Shown here: positions 22,236-35,622 of the stretch, piece by piece
How the letters are laid out: the number at the start of each line of letters is the position of its first letter
Numbering within the stretch: the first letter of the stretch is position 1
Origin: Symsagittifera roscoffensis
Lineage: Eukaryota; Xenacoelomorpha; Acoela; Convolutidae
NCBI RefSeq assembly: GCF_963678635.1
Contig: NC_087062.1
Coordinates: 37,782,518 to 37,846,517 of the forward strand
DNA length: 64,000 bases
Direction of reading: 5' to 3'
The notes under the pieces: generated by a model
The model's database searches: none
What the model was told of the DNA's origin: nothing
Seen by the model: the letters and a program-made list of their open reading frames with translations, nothing else
Position numbers and translations under genes: made by a program

Positions 22236-23945
22236 ATATCAATTTTTTTTTTTAATTTGGTGGGTTATTTCATTTTATCACAAATTCTACTATTCTTAGG
22301 CGTAACTATTTTATCTGTGCTTGCTTTTTATGATAGCAAAGAGCTAGTGGCTTAACTTGTTTTGAATAGAAAAAACACAACAAACTGTTTTCCATGAGTT
22401 GCGAAATTGTTTTTTCAGTAGAATTTATTCAGTGCCTCCATTTTATATCTAATACATTAGCCACTACTAAATTCATTATAATTATCTTGATTTTTTGTCT
22501 GTTTTTCACAACAATTGCACACTCTTATTGAATCAATCTTTTTCAATCAGATGACGTTCATCTAAATCCGAAACCGCAGATAAATTTAAATCTCATCTCA
22601 AAAAAAAACTAGAGAACTACAAAAATAAAATGAAAGTTTTACATCTATTTCACAGAAGCATAGCGAGGAAACGTTCAAACCTGAAATCACTTGTTTTTTA
22701 TAAACTTTTTAATTTTCGGAAAATCGAGTAAATGACTCAAACGCGCAAAAACTATGGGCTCTAGATAACGTAAAAAATGTTTCGTTTGATGTGACAGATC
22801 CCTCGAAGACAGCAGGAAACTAAAAGGAGGCGGAGTCATGCTTTTGGAGCCCAAAAAATTTAATCGTCAACTACCCCAAGACTTAAGTTTTCTTCACAAA
22901 AAAAGACAATTTATAGATTGAACTTAAAATTGCATCAATTGAAAAATAAAAAACCCTTTTTAAACTTATCTTACAATCTAAGCACAGTAAACAAACTGAA
23001 TTTCCCAAAGAACTTGCTCAGTCGATTGACTATGCTCAATCAATGAACACTAATAGAATAGTTAAAGGCAATTATAAACTCTTAATCTTAACGTACAAGC
23101 TTCACTTGAAACAATTCCCGGCGTTACTTATAAAATACTTCCTACTCACTCGAAATCACTAGAAGGTTACATTATCACTGATCTTATCGCAAAAGACCAA
23201 ACAAATAAATCAATCCTTTTCACACATGCTTTGGAAACAGATAATCTGGAGAATTATTTCATAACTGATCGTAAAGCAAGTCGGAACAAAACTCCTTTCA
23301 AATGCAAAATGTGTGAAAAAAGACTACTCAGAGAATTTTTCAAATCAAATCTGTCACGAAGATTTAGAATAGCTTCTACCAGCAAAGTAACCCAGGGGCA
23401 ATTTGCAAATTTTTCTACGTTATGATAAAGCAAAAGTAAATTTACAAAATAAAACTTTGAAACCGCAGTTATTCAATTAAAACAACTGAACGCGAAAAAC
23501 GGAATGTTCTTACCGACACAAAAACACTAGAAAGTCATTTAACATTTCTCTTCTCAAAATTGAATTTTTCCTTCAATGTAAGTTTTCATACCTAGAGTTT
23601 TTCATTGAAAAAGACACCAAGAGTTGTCCCATTAAAGAACCACATCGAAACAAATCCATTAACAAAACTCCTTTTTCGTTCAGATTTATAACTACCGTAG
23701 TGTGTGTATGCTAATTTGTTTTGCACGGAATTATTTAGAAAAACGATTGATGCCAACAATTTCGTTGCTTGCTCAATATTGAAGCTCTCGAAAGCTTCTG
23801 ATTTCATTTTTATTAACCATTTAATCAAAACCTCTATCAACAACTTTTTTATGAATCTGCTCTAGACTTGGTAATTTGTTTCAGAAGCGAACGACGTCAG
23901 AAAAAAAACAAACAGCACTGAACCGGACTGGATCACCCTTCATCA
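22236..23945 (+). pseudogene. LINE 5' half (leader, endonuclease, RT fingers), block II
   Basis: Leader and DDVHLNPKP (22550-22576), then SRKLKGGGVMLLEPKKFN at about 22808-22862, which matches the GGGV block of LINE endonucleases. At 23105-23330 one frame reads IPGVTYKILPTHSKSLEGY and CKMCEKRLLREFF. RT motif A (LKLSKA) is near 23780-23805. Dead. Confidence 0.6.
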
Positions 23946-25006
23946 GGGTGGTCCTCAAGTCAGCGTATTAGGACCTCTCTTTTTCAACCTCTACAACAAA
24001 TATCTTAGCAAGCAACTGACCGACGCAAGCAAAAAAGTTCAATAAGCAGATGACACAATTCTTTTTGTAAGGATAGAAAGTTTGAAACTGCACTAAGAGA
24101 ACTTGAAAAATTTGCAATGTTTTATCAAAGCTTTTTCGGTTACACTTGCTCCAATTTAATGCTAAAAAACAGAGCTTATCATCTTCAGTGGAAAAACTGT
24201 TGGACAACATGAAAAAACACAAATGCCCTGCACAGAGAAACCATGAAAAAAAATTTTATTGCGAAATATCTCGGGGTAATATTAGACCAGTTTTAACAAT
24301 TGAACACGAAATGAAAATGATCTTAATAAAAATGTCAGGCGGGATTAAAACACTTCATTTGATCAAAAACCTCTTCTTATCAAATCAAGACTATTACTAA
24401 TTAACGCACTTGTTGTCAGTCATCTACACCATCCTGTCATCCTTTTAAATGTAATTTCAGCAAATTTATCATCTCATGAGAAAAACTACTAAGCTAGGTA
24501 ATTGAAACTTGTGATCGTGCAAAACTCGATTCATCATCATATCACTTCTTAAAAAAGTACTACCAGTAACAATGTTTCTTGATGGGAAAACTTTTTGATA
24601 TTACTGGAGAACAAAACATGTTAACACTTGCTTACAAAACAATTCAACAAGAAAACAATTACAAAAACATGAACATAACAATAAGAAAACTGAATTTTTT
24701 GTCGAAAAATTTTATGGGCATTACACTGAACAATTTTATCTAATTAAATCAGAAACAGTTTGGAACAGGTTACACGATGTCAAACTCAATTTTAATAAGA
24801 TCGCTACTTACAGACTAGCAGTAACAAAATTTTGGAAAAATTATTGACATTTATTGGAAGAAGATCCAACAGTTGCAACCTATGAAGAAAAAAATTAATT
24901 AGTAAAATTTCCGTTAGGTTGTGATGCAATCAATTTAATGTTTCAATCTTTGTAATTTAAAATTTTGCCGTATTTGACAAACATTTTTATATAATTATAA
25001 TTTGAG
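23946..25006 (+). pseudogene. LINE RT to tail, type-a copy 1, block II
   Basis: The catalytic Tyr codon is TAA (24043-24045), followed by GCAGATGAC. The rest has the same order as 16688-17740. The next copy starts 1.06 kb later. Confidence 0.6.
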
Positions 25007-26069
25007 ATGTCCCTCAAGGCAGCGTATTAGGCCCTCTCATGTTCAACCTGTACAACAATTATCTTAGCAAGCAACTGACCGACGCAAGCAAAAAAGTTCA
25101 ATAAGCAGATGACACAATTCTTTTTGTAAAGATAGAAAAATCGAAACTGCACTAAGAGAACCTGAAAAATTTGCAATATTTTATAAAAATTATTTCGGTT
25201 ACATTTGCTCCAATTTGATACTAAAAAACAGAGCTTATCATCTTCAGTAGAAAATTTGTTAGAGAAGATGAAAAAAATCACACAAATGCTCTGGACAAAA
25301 AAATTATAGAAGAAAAACTTCTTGTGAAATATCTCGGTGTAAAATAAGACCACCTTTTAATAACTCAAGACCAATTGAAAATGATCTTAAGAAAAATGTC
25401 CGGTGGGATCAAAACACTTCAGTCGATCAAAAAACCCCTTCCTATCAAATCAAGAGCTATACTCATGAACGCACTCGTTGTCAGTCATCTACACCATCGT
25501 GACATCCTTTCAAATGTAATTTCATCAGCATATTTACCATGTCATGAGGAAAACTACTAAGCTAGCTAATTGAAACTTGTGATCGTGCAAAATTCGATTC
25601 ATCATCATATCATAATTTGAAAAAAGTACTACTAGTAACATGGTTTCTTGATGGGAAAGTTATTTGACATTTCTGGAGAATAAAACATGTTAACACCTGC
25701 TTACAAAACAAATCAACATGAAAACAATCACAAAAACATGAACATAACAATAAGAAAATTGAATTTTTAGTCGAAAAATTTTATGGGCATTACACTGAAC
25801 AATTTTAATTAAATAAATCAGAAACAGTTTGGAACAGGTTACACCATGTCAAACTCAATTTTAAGAAGATCCCTACTTATAGTTCAGCAAAAAAAAAATT
25901 TAGAAAAATTATTGACATTTATTGGAAGAAGATCCAGCAGTCACAACCTATGGAAAAATTTATTCAGAAAAATTTCCGTTAGATTGTGATGCAATCAATT
26001 TAAATTTTTAATTTTTGTAATTGAAAATTTTGCCGTATTTGACAAATATTTCAAAATAATCATAATTTG
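25007..26069 (+). pseudogene. LINE RT to tail, type-a copy 2, block II
   Basis: VPQGSVLGPLMFNL at about 25008-25050. TAA replaces the catalytic Tyr (25102-25104). SGGIKTLQSIKKPLPIKSRA (about 25396-25460) marks the region after the thumb. Dead. Confidence 0.6.
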
Positions 26070-27245
26070 AGGTGTCCCTCAAGGCAGCGTATTAGGACCT
26101 CTCATTTTCAACCTGTACATCAATTATATTAACAAGCAATTGACCAACTCAAGCAAAATAATTCAATATGCAGATGACTCAACTCTTTTCTGTAATGATA
26201 AAAACATTAAAATTGCACCGAGGGAACTTAAAAACATTTGCAATATTTTTTACAAAGTTTTTTCGGCAACGTTTGCTCCAATTTGATACTAAAAACCAGA
26301 GCTTATCATCTTCAGTAGAAAATTTGTTAGTGAAGATAAAAAAATTATAGAAATGCTCCGGACAAAGAAATTATAGAAGAAAAAGTTACTGTAAAACATC
26401 TCGGTGACCAATTGAAAATGATCCTAAGAAAAATGTCCGGCGGGATTAAAACACTTCAGTCGATCAAAAAACCCCTTCCTATCAAAAAAAGGTTATTACT
26501 CATGAACGCACTCGTTGTCAGTCATCTAAACTATCGCTCCATCCTTTTAAAGTAAATTTTAACAAACTCGTCATCTAATGAGAAAAACTATGGAGCTACG
26601 GACTCGAAACTTGTGATCGTGCAAAACTCGATTCATCGTCTGATCTTAAATATAAAAAAATATTCTACCAGTAATTTCATGGGCATTACTAATTAAATTT
26701 TTTCAAAAATTTTTGTCAAATAATTTCATGGGCATTACACAAAACATTTTCTTTGAAAAATTAGTAACAGTTTTGAACAGGTTACACGATGTCAAAATCA
26801 ATTTCAGGAAGCTCCCTACTTACAATAAAGCAAAAACAATTTTTGAGAAACAATATTTCATTTTATATAAAGAAGATCCAACAGTCGCAAACTATGGAAA
26901 AACTCAATTAGTAATATTTCCCTTAGATTGTGATGCAACCAATTAAATGCTTAAAAATTGTAGGTTGAAAACTTGCAGTGTTTGACAATTTTTTTATCAT
27001 AATTATATTTTGACTTACACTGGTACATTTGAAAATCCTTTCAACTGGCATATAAAGTGTATATTTTTCATTTATGACCACAAGCCTTCTAGTTTTTTTT
27101 TTCATTTTGTTGTTAGATAATTGATAATTTTCTTTTATTTTGTTTCAGCAAAAGAACATTCAGTTCATTCGTAGTATTTAATTTTTAATTATTAAAGTGT
27201 TTTTTGTTTTCAAACTTGACTTGACTCTAACTTATCTTTTGATAT
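26070..27245 (+). pseudogene. LINE RT to 3' end, type-b copy, block II
   Basis: VPQGSVLGPLIFNLYINYIN at 26071-26130 and QYADDSTLFCND at 26164-26199 give the best preserved catalytic box of the family. After frameshifts the tail and the 3' untranslated part follow (TGTGATGCAACC near 26930, AACTTGACTTGACTC near 27215). Confidence 0.65.
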
Positions 27246-27655
27246 TAGTTTGAAAATTTTTTTGCAAAGTTTCAAAGAATAATAAATTGTTTTGTCACTT
27301 AGCTTGAAACCAACTTCCACATTTTTCACCTTCAACGCCACTATTATTCCAAACAATTTTTTTGTCTGCATTTTGGACATTTTTCTGTTGTTTTTTAAAT
27401 TTTTTGCTTTATGCCATTGTTTTCAACTTTAATTACTCCTTCGAACGATTGCATCCAAATAGTCGCCAAAATTAATAAAATTTGCCTGACAAAAAAATTT
27501 GCCATTGCTTTTGAATTAATTTTTTGTCAAGGCTAATTTGAGCAGCATTTTAAGAGTTGAATGGTCATTATCTGGTTCGTAACAAAATTGTTTACAACAT
27601 ACGTTAGGCAATCTCATTTGCTTTCGATACGGAAACATTTGTGTACAAACCTCTA
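27246..27655 (-). pseudogene. PLE fragment in inverted orientation, block II
   Basis: Equivalent to 19206-19608: the reverse complement of the PHD-to-motif A part of the PLE, with the same joint to a direct fragment. Confidence 0.55.
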
Positions 27656-28066
27656 ACAGCTAGTACAACAACAATGAAAAGACACTTTCATGGCTGAAAA
27701 CTACAAAAAATTTTGAATTGCCTACAGCTAACAAAAATCGAAAACGGTACTGATAGTTTGATCTTGAAAGAGAGAAGGATATCAAAAACCCAATACCCAA
27801 AACGAAAAAAGAAGAACTCATAATTGCTAAATTTTATTCAAAACTCAGAACTGCCGAAGCTCAGCCCACTAGGTTATACGGTTTGGGTAAAGTATATAAG
27901 AATGAAATATCACTGCGTCCGGTTCTACCAATTCCTGGCAGTAGTTGTCATAAGATGAACAAATTTTTGAATCCCTTTTTTGAAACGGTTGTTGGCGCAA
28001 ACATTGAAACATCTACGTAAGACGCTCGAGAAAAACTCGAAAAAAAAATTCTCGCCAAAATTGAAC
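27656..28066 (+). pseudogene. PLE RT fragment, direct, block II
   Basis: TRLYGLGKVYKNEISLRPVL at about 27869-27930, then ANIETST and LEKKILAKIE-like sequence. It stops at about 28066, where LINE leader sequence starts. Dead. Confidence 0.6.
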
Positions 28067-29636
28067 AAACATTACATTAGCCACTACTAATTTCATTATA
28101 TTTATCTTGATATTTTGTCTGTTTTTCAAAACAATTGCACACTCTTCTAGAATCAAACTTTTTCAATCAAATGACGTTCATCTAAATCCGGGTCCGCTGA
28201 TAAATTTAAATCTCATCTCAAAGAAAAACCAGAGAACTACAAAAATAAAATGAAAGGCTTACATCTTATTTACAGAAGCATAGCGAGGAAACGTTCAAAC
28301 CTGAAATCACTTGTTTTTAATAAAATTTTTGTTTTTCGGAAAATCGAGTAAATGACTCAAACGAGCAGAAAATTTGGGCTCTAGATAACGTAAAAAATGT
28401 TTCGTTTGATGTGACAGATCCCTCGAAGACAGCAGAAAACTAAATGGAGGCGGAGTCATATTTTTTGAGATCAAAAAATTTAATCCAAAACTACGCCAAG
28501 ACTTAAGTTTTCTTCACAAAAAAATGACAATTTATAGATTGAATTTAAAACTGCATCAATTGAAAAATATAAAACGCTTTCTAAGTTTATCTTACACTCC
28601 AAGAAAAGTAAACAAAACTGAATTTTCTGAAAAACTTGCTCAGTCGATTGACTATACTCGATCAATTAACACTAATAGAATAGTTGAAGTCGATTATAAA
28701 CTCTTAATATTGACTTGAAAGGTTCACTTGATACAATTCCCGGCGGTACTTAAGAAATACTTCCTGCTCACTCGAAATTACTAGAAGGTTACATTATCAC
28801 TGATCTTATCGCAAAAGACCAAACAAACGAATCAATCTTTTTTACACATGCTATGAAAACGGATCACCTGGAAAACTATTTCATAACTGAATTAAAGCAA
28901 GTTGGAACAAAACTCTTTCAAGTGCAAAATGTGTTAAAAAAACTACTCAGAGGATTTTTTCAAATCAAATCTGTCTCAAATATTTGAGATAGCTTCTATT
29001 TGAGATAGCTTAAGTAGTCCAGAGGCATTGTTCAACATTTTCAGACAAAAATTAAAGGAAAAAATGTGGGCTCCCCGAAAAACAGTTTTTTTTCCTCGTT
29101 ATGATAAAAGAAAAGTAAATTTACAAGATAAAAGTTTGAAATCGGAGTTATTCAGTTCAAAAAACTGAACGCAAAAAAAGGAACATTCTTAACGATACAA
29201 AAAACTTAGAAAATCTTTTAATACTTCTCTTCTCAGAATGGCAATTTTCCTTGACTATAAGTTTTCATTCCTAGAGTTTTTCAATGAGAAAGGCACCAAA
29301 AGTTGTCCCATTAAAGAAACACAACGAAACAAATCCATTAATAAAACTCCTTTGTCGTTCAAATTTATAACTACCGTAGTGTTTGTATGCTAGTTTATTT
29401 TGAACGGAACTATTTAGAAAATCGATTGATGCCAACAATCTCCAATTTCGTTGCTTGCTCGATATTGAAGCACTCGAAAGCTTTTGATTTCATTGTTATT
29501 AACCATTTAGTCAAAAACTCTATCAACAACTTTTTTCTGAATCTGCTATAGACTTGGTAAAATGTTTCAGAAGCGAACGATTTAAAAAAAAAAATTAAAC
29601 AACACTGAACCGGACTGGATCACCCTTCATCAGGGT
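28067..29636 (+). pseudogene. LINE 5' half, block III
   Basis: Leader and NDVHLNPGP (28170-28196), KGLHLIYRSIARKRSNLKSL (28251-28310), endonuclease remnants to about 29380 and RT motif A (LKHSKAFD) near 29460-29490. At 28981-29015 GATAGCTTCTATTTGAGATA shows a small local duplication. Dead. Confidence 0.6.
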
Positions 29637-30685
29637 GTCACTTCAGTCAGCGTATTGCGACCTCTCATTTTCAACGTGTACAACAATTATCTTAGCAAGC
29701 AAGTGACCGACGCAAGCGAAAAAAATCAATAAGCAGATGACATAATTCTTTTTTTTTATTATAGGAAAATTGAAACTGCACTAAGAGAGCTTGAAAAATT
29801 TGCAATTTTTTATCTAAGTTTTTCAGGTAACACTTGCTCCAATTTAAAGCTAAAAAACAGAGCCTATCATCTTCAGTAGAAAAACTGTCAGAAAACCTGA
29901 AAAAAAATGCCCTGGAAAAGAAACCATGGAAGAAAAAATTAAGGCAAAATATCTCGGGTAATATATAATATTAGAATAGCTTAACAATTGAACACGAAGT
30001 GAAAATGATCTTATGAAAAATATGCGGCGGGGTTAAGACACTTCAATTGATCGAAAATCTCGTCCTATCAAATCAAGATTATTACTCATGAACGCACTCG
30101 TTGTCAGTCATCTACACCATCCTGCCATCCTTTTAAATGTAATTTCAACAAATTTGTCATATCATGAGAAAAACTACTAAGCTATATAATTGAAACTTGT
30201 GATTGTGCAAAATTCGATTCATCACCAAATCATAAATTTAAAAAAGGTACTACCAGTAACAATTTGTCTTGATGGGAAAGTGATTTGACATTTCTGGAGA
30301 ATAAAACATGTTAACACCTGCATACAAAACAATTCAACATGAAAACAATCACAAAAACAAAAAGATAACAATAAGAAAATTGAATTTTTTGTCGAAAAAT
30401 TTTATGGGCATTACACTGAACAAACTTATTTAAATAAATCAGTAACAGTTTGGAACGGGTTACAGGATGTCAAACTCAATTTCAAGAAAACCCCGACTTG
30501 CAGACAAGCAAAAACAATTTTTTAGAAAAATAATTGACTTTTATTGGAAGAAGATGCAACAATTGCACTCTTTCGAAAAATTAATTTAGTAAAATTTCCG
30601 TTAGATTGTGATGCAATCAATTTGATGTTTTAATTTTTGTAATTTAAAATTTTGCCATATTTTACAATTATTATTAAATAGATAT
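29637..30685 (+). pseudogene. LINE RT to tail, type-a copy, block III
   Basis: Starts CGACCTCTCATTTTCAAC in the VPQGSV-box region. TAA replaces the catalytic Tyr at 29730-29732. The order matches the other type-a copies and the next copy follows about 1.05 kb later. Confidence 0.6.
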
Positions 30686-31990
30686 AAGTTGAGGTGTTCC
30701 TCAAGGCAGCGTATTAGGACCTCTCATTTTCAACCTGTACATCAATTATCTGAACAAGCAATTGACCAACTCAAGCAAAAAAGTTCAGAATGCAGATGAC
30801 TCAATTCTTTTCTGTAGTGATAAAAACATTAAAACTGCACCGAGAGAACTTGAAAAAATTTGCAACATTCCATAAAAATTCTTTCGGTTACATTTGCTCC
30901 AATTTGATGCTAAAAACAGAGTTTATCATCCTCAGTAGAAATTTTGTTAGAGAATATGAAAGAAATCACACAAATGCTCTGGAAAAAGAAATTATAGAAG
31001 AAAAAGTTGACTGTAAATTATCTCGGTGTAAAATTAGACCAACTTTTATCAATTCAAGACCAATTGAAATTGATCTTAAAAAAACGTCCGGCGGGATTAA
31101 AACACCTCAGCCGATCAACAAACCCCTTCCTATCAAAACAGGAATATTACTCATAAACGCACTCGTTGTCAGTCATCTACACAATCTCGGCATACTTTTA
31201 AATTTAATTGCAGCAAATTCATCATCTAATGGGAAAAACTATTGAAACAGGTTCACGAATTGCAACTTGTGATCGTGAAAAATCGAATCGTCATCTGATC
31301 TTAAATGGAAAAAAAATGTGCTACCAGTAACAGTGTTTCTTGATGGGAAATTTGTTTGCCATTTCTCGAGAATAAAACATCTTACTACCTGCTTACGAAA
31401 AAATTCAATATGAAAACAATCACAAAAAAAATAAACATAGGAAAAAAATGAAAATTTTGTCAAAAAATTTCATGAACATTACAAAGAAAAATTTCTTTAA
31501 AAATTCAGTAACAGTTTTGAACAGGTTACACGATGTCAAAGTCAATTTCAAGAAGATCCCTACTTACGAAAAGCAAAAACAATTTTCGTGAAATAATATT
31601 TACTTTTATTTAAAGTAGATTCAACAGTCGCAAACTATTGAAAAATTTAATTAGTAATATTTTCCTTAGATTGTGATGCACTCAATTAAATGCTTAAAGA
31701 TTGTAGTTTGAAAAATTGCCGTGTTTGACAATTTTTCTATCATAATTTTATTTGACTTACACTGGTACATTTGAAAATCCTTTCAACTGGCATATAAAGT
31801 GTTTTTTTTTCATTTATGACCAGTAGCCTTGTCGTTTTTTTTTTTTTCATTTATTTGTTAGATAATTGATAATTTTCTTTTATTTTGTTTCAGAAAAAGA
31901 ACATTTATTTCTTTCTTAGTATTTAATTTTTAACGAATAAATTGGTTTTTCTTCTCAAACTTGACTTGACTTTAACGTTTGCTCCAATGA
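30686..31990 (+). pseudogene. LINE RT to 3' end, type-b copy, block III
   Basis: VPQGSVLGPLIFNLYINYL-like sequence at about 30692-30750. The catalytic box reads NADD (AAT at 30789-30791) where other type-b copies have Tyr. The tail and 3' untranslated part follow to about 31980. Dead. Confidence 0.6.
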
Positions 31991-32385
31991 TTCAAAGTAT
32001 AATGAAATGTTTTGACACTTAGCTTGAAATCAACTTTCACATTTTTCACCTTCAACGCCTCTATTGTTCCAAACAATTTTTCTGCTGCATTTTGGACATT
32101 TTTCTGTTATATATTTCAATTATTTGCTTTATGCCATCGATTTCAACTTTAAAAACTCCTTCGAACGATTGCATCCAAATAATCGCCAAAATTAATAAAA
32201 TTTGCCTGACAATCAAATTTGTCATTGCTTTTGAAATAATCTTTTGTCAAGGCCAATTTAAGCAGCATTTTAAGAGTTCAAGGCTCGTTATCTGGTTGGT
32301 AATAAATTGTTTGCAACATACGGTAGGCAATCTCAATTGCTTTTGATACGGAAACATTTGTGTACAAACTCCTAACGTCTAGTAA
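31991..32385 (-). pseudogene. PLE fragment in inverted orientation, block III
   Basis: The reverse complement of the downstream direct copy's RT motif A to PHD part. The two form an imperfect inverted repeat in place. Joint near 32385, as in blocks I and II. Confidence 0.6.
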
Positions 32386-33935
32386 AACATAAATGAAAAG
32401 ACACATTTATGGCCAAAAACTACAAGACAATTTGAATTGCCTACAGTTAACAAAAATCGAAAATAGCTTTAATAGTTTGACCTTGAAAGTTGAGAAGGAT
32501 ATCAAAAACCCAATACCCAAAGCGAAAGAACAAGAACTCTTAATTGCTAAAAATTACTCAAAACTCAGAACTACTGAAGCTCAGCCCGCTAGGTTATACG
32601 GTTTGGCTGAAGTACATAAGAATGAAATACCACTGCGTCCGGTTCTATTAATTCCTGGCAGTAGTTATCATAAGCTGAACAAATTTTTGAACCAATTTTT
32701 GAAAACGGTTGTTGGCGCAAACATTGAAACATCTACGTTAGACGCTCGAGAAAAATTCGAAAAACTACTTCTCGCCAAAATTGAGAAAATTGTTTCACTA
32801 TACGTTAGAAGTTTGTACACAAATTTTTCCGTATCGAAAGCAATTGAGATTGCCTACCGTCTGTTGTAAGCAATATGATTTTGAACGAGATAATGAGCGT
32901 TCAACTCTTAAACTACTGCTTGAGTTAGCCGCGGCAAACGTTTTTTCCAAAACCTCTGGCAAATGTTATTGTCAGACGGATGTGTTAGCCTTGGGTGCAT
33001 CTTGGTAATAATTTTGGCAATTCTTTTGGTTGCAACCGTTCGAAGAAGCAAATAAAAATTAAAACGATGGGATAATGCAAATAGCAAAATAAATATCTGA
33101 AAAATGTCACAAAGGCAGCTAAAAATTAGTTTGGAACAGTAGAGGTGTTGAAGGTGAAAAATGTGAAAACTTGTTTCATGCTAAATGTCAAAAGATCAGT
33201 AACGAAGAATACCAAAGTATGGCTAATATACTATGGTACTGCTACTTCTCTTTGATTTACCTACTGTGATAGACCACTGTGATTTACCAGACATTTCAAC
33301 TAGTATTTGTGAAAACAAATTGTTCGAAAGATACCTAGACGACATAATTTGTACAGTAAAAGGGGACCCGAACTTGTTACTTAAAACTTAAAAGGCTGAC
33401 TTCGTTGCATAAGAACTTAAAATGTACTATAGAAAAAGCCAACCGGAAAGGGGAACTTGCTTTTTGGACATGAAAATTGTAGTAAGTCAAGAAAGGGAGA
33501 TCTCGTTCAAATGGTTTCGAAAGTCATCTGATACTGAAACTTTTTTGAATTTCACAGCTGCGCACCCCTCCAGCGCAAAAAAAACTTTGTGACAGGAACA
33601 ATACTAGGTTGTTTTGGTGTAGCATTAACCTAAACAATTTTGACGAAGCGATGAAAACCAACGAAGAAATTTAGAAGAAAAATCAGTACCCAGAATCCTG
33701 GAAATCAAATATTGTGAACAAAACATTGGAACAAATTATAGACGATACATAAAAAACTTCACAGAAAGCAAAAACTGAAAGCAGTCACGAGAAAATTGAA
33801 AGACCGATTTTCTTTACTGCAATATCGGGTAAACTTAAGTTTAAAATTCAAAGGTCACAATCAAAAACACAAAATCATATCAAACTTTTAATTAGACGAA
33901 GGCTTTCTTCAAAATTTTAAACTAGTTATAGCAAA
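32386..33935 (+). pseudogene. PLE, fullest copy of the first family: RT, PHD-like finger, later part
   Basis: 32393-32869 is open and reads ARLYGLAEVHKNEIPLRPVL, then ANIETSTLDAREKFEKLLL and VRSLYTNFSVSKAIEIAYRL (motif A region; family SLYTNVP). Motif B remains as DVLALGAS (about 32980-33002). At 33100-33245 a Cys/His-rich part reads GEKCENLFHAKCQKISNEEY and ends ILWYC: a degenerate PHD finger. Motif C comes after it as RYLDDIICTVKGDPN (33329-33373). Then comes the segment shared with 21.8-22.1 kb. No GIY-YIG domain is seen. Order motif B, PHD, motif C as in the second PLE. Confidence 0.65.
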
Positions 33936-34480
33936 TCTTTTATAAAACTGGTGTGTTATTTCATTTTATCACAATTTCTACGATTCTCAGTAGTAACTAG
34001 TTTATCTGTGCTTGCTTTTTATGAAAGCAAAGAGCTAGTGGCTTAGGTTGTTTTGAAATTTTTTCTGTTTTCCTCGAGTTGCGAAATTGTTTTCCTTGAG
34101 TTGCGAAATTTTTTTTTCAGTAGAATTTATTACGTACCTACAAGTGCCTTTTCAGCGATTTCATTATCATTAAATTTAGTTTTTATGTTTTTTCTACCAA
34201 ATATCTATTACATTAGCCACTACTAAGTTCATTATAATTATCTTTATTTTTTGTCTGTTTTTCACAACAATTGCACACTCTTCTAGAATCAAACTTTTTC
34301 AATCAGATGACGTTCATCCAAATCCGGGTCCGCTGATAAATCTAAATCTCATCTCAAAGAAAAACTAGAGAACTACAAAAACAAAATGAAAGGCTTACAT
34401 CTTATTTATAGAAGCATAGCGAGGAAACGTTCAAACCTGATATCACTTGTTTTTTATAAACTTTTTTGTTTTTTGTTTTT
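33936..34480 (+). pseudogene. LINE 5' leader fragment, block IV, cut by an LTR
   Basis: Leader with the AAAGAGCTAGTGGCT word, then DDVHPNPGP (34306-34332) and KGLHLIYRSIARKRSNL-like sequence. It ends at about 34480, where a minus-strand LTR begins. Confidence 0.6.
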
Positions 34481-35369
34481 CGCCCGGAATTACACGACGG
34501 AAAATAAAGCTAGGTTATGAAACGACTGGCTAGCCTCTAATTACAGCTTCATGTACTTCTAACCGTCTCTACCAGAGGCAGTTTTATGTATGGTCCTTTA
34601 ACACCGGGTCGACAAAGTCATTACTGTTTTTGAGTTATCGGCCAGAACGCTCAGATTAACTTAGTTACATGCAAAATTGTGAACTCCTGGCTGGGTCTCA
34701 GTATCCCCAGACCACGAGGTCACTCCTAAAACAGGGCTACTACTATTTCTTATATTACTATTGTTTTTGTTCAGTAGATAAAAATCATCATCTCCATCGA
34801 AGATGGATCAACGTTTTCCCTCAATTCCTAGCTTCTCATAATCAGAAAATGAATCTAGATGTTATTTAATTTCAATTCAGGACATAACCAGGAAGCTAAA
34901 AGTTCGTGTAAAAGAATTTAAGTTCAAGTCTCGAGACCCCTCCGGATTCCTGAATCCGGGGAAATAACACTCTTATTTCTTTTCCGGAGGGATGGACTCA
35001 CTGTTCCAACACCCGTCACCGTTGGCGTGAATGGCTCTGTAACGATTGTAGCGAGACAAGCGTTACAACTCGGAGCGGTCTCTGCTAATACTCTGTCGTA
35101 TTTTTCTATTTCCCGTCGTAAATTTGCTCGCAACTATCGTTGTTGTTTTTTTTTTTTCGTTTACTTCTAAAAATGGCCGTTTCGTCGTTTCTCGGAAATA
35201 TGACGTCATCATTAGAAATTTTAAAAATTTAAAATACCAGAATATCCTGAACTTCACCGTTCGTCTAAACGTTCAAATAACGTCGCTAATCTATTAAAAC
35301 TGCCAATTCTCAAGGTCAGCGGCCATCAATTTTAATTTGCACTTTTGTCCATTCTGGTCGAATGTCACA
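34481..35369 (-). repeat. Solo LTR-like copy of the LTR-B family, inverted and 3'-trimmed
   Basis: The reverse complement matches the two LTRs at 40396-41308 and 58758-59670 over their length (start TGTGACATTCGACCAG at 35369 going left), but it is more diverged and lacks the last few bases of the 3' end. It carries the AATCCGGAGGGGTC word (34935-34948). No internal sequence accompanies it. Confidence 0.8.
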
Positions 35370-35609
35370 CTCAGCTTGATTCGAATTTCATTTTTTCGAA
35401 TTAAAACAACCTAAATGAGTAAAATATTTTAAATTAACCCTAGAAATAAGTTCAAAAAGGTGAGAAAGTTGGCAAAAATTTCGGACTTGTGTTGAAGAAC
35501 AAAATATCTCGAAAAACAAAATTTCCAAAAAAAAATCGTTTTATAATTATGTTATACTCTTAGAAACTCTGATTGTAAAATTTTTTTTAACTGAAAATAC
35601 TTTGACTTT
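35370..35609. other. Unassigned AT-rich spacer
   Basis: Nothing recognised between the solo LTR and the PLE terminal repeat. Confidence 0.3.
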
Positions 35610-35622
35610 TAGTAGTGTATAC

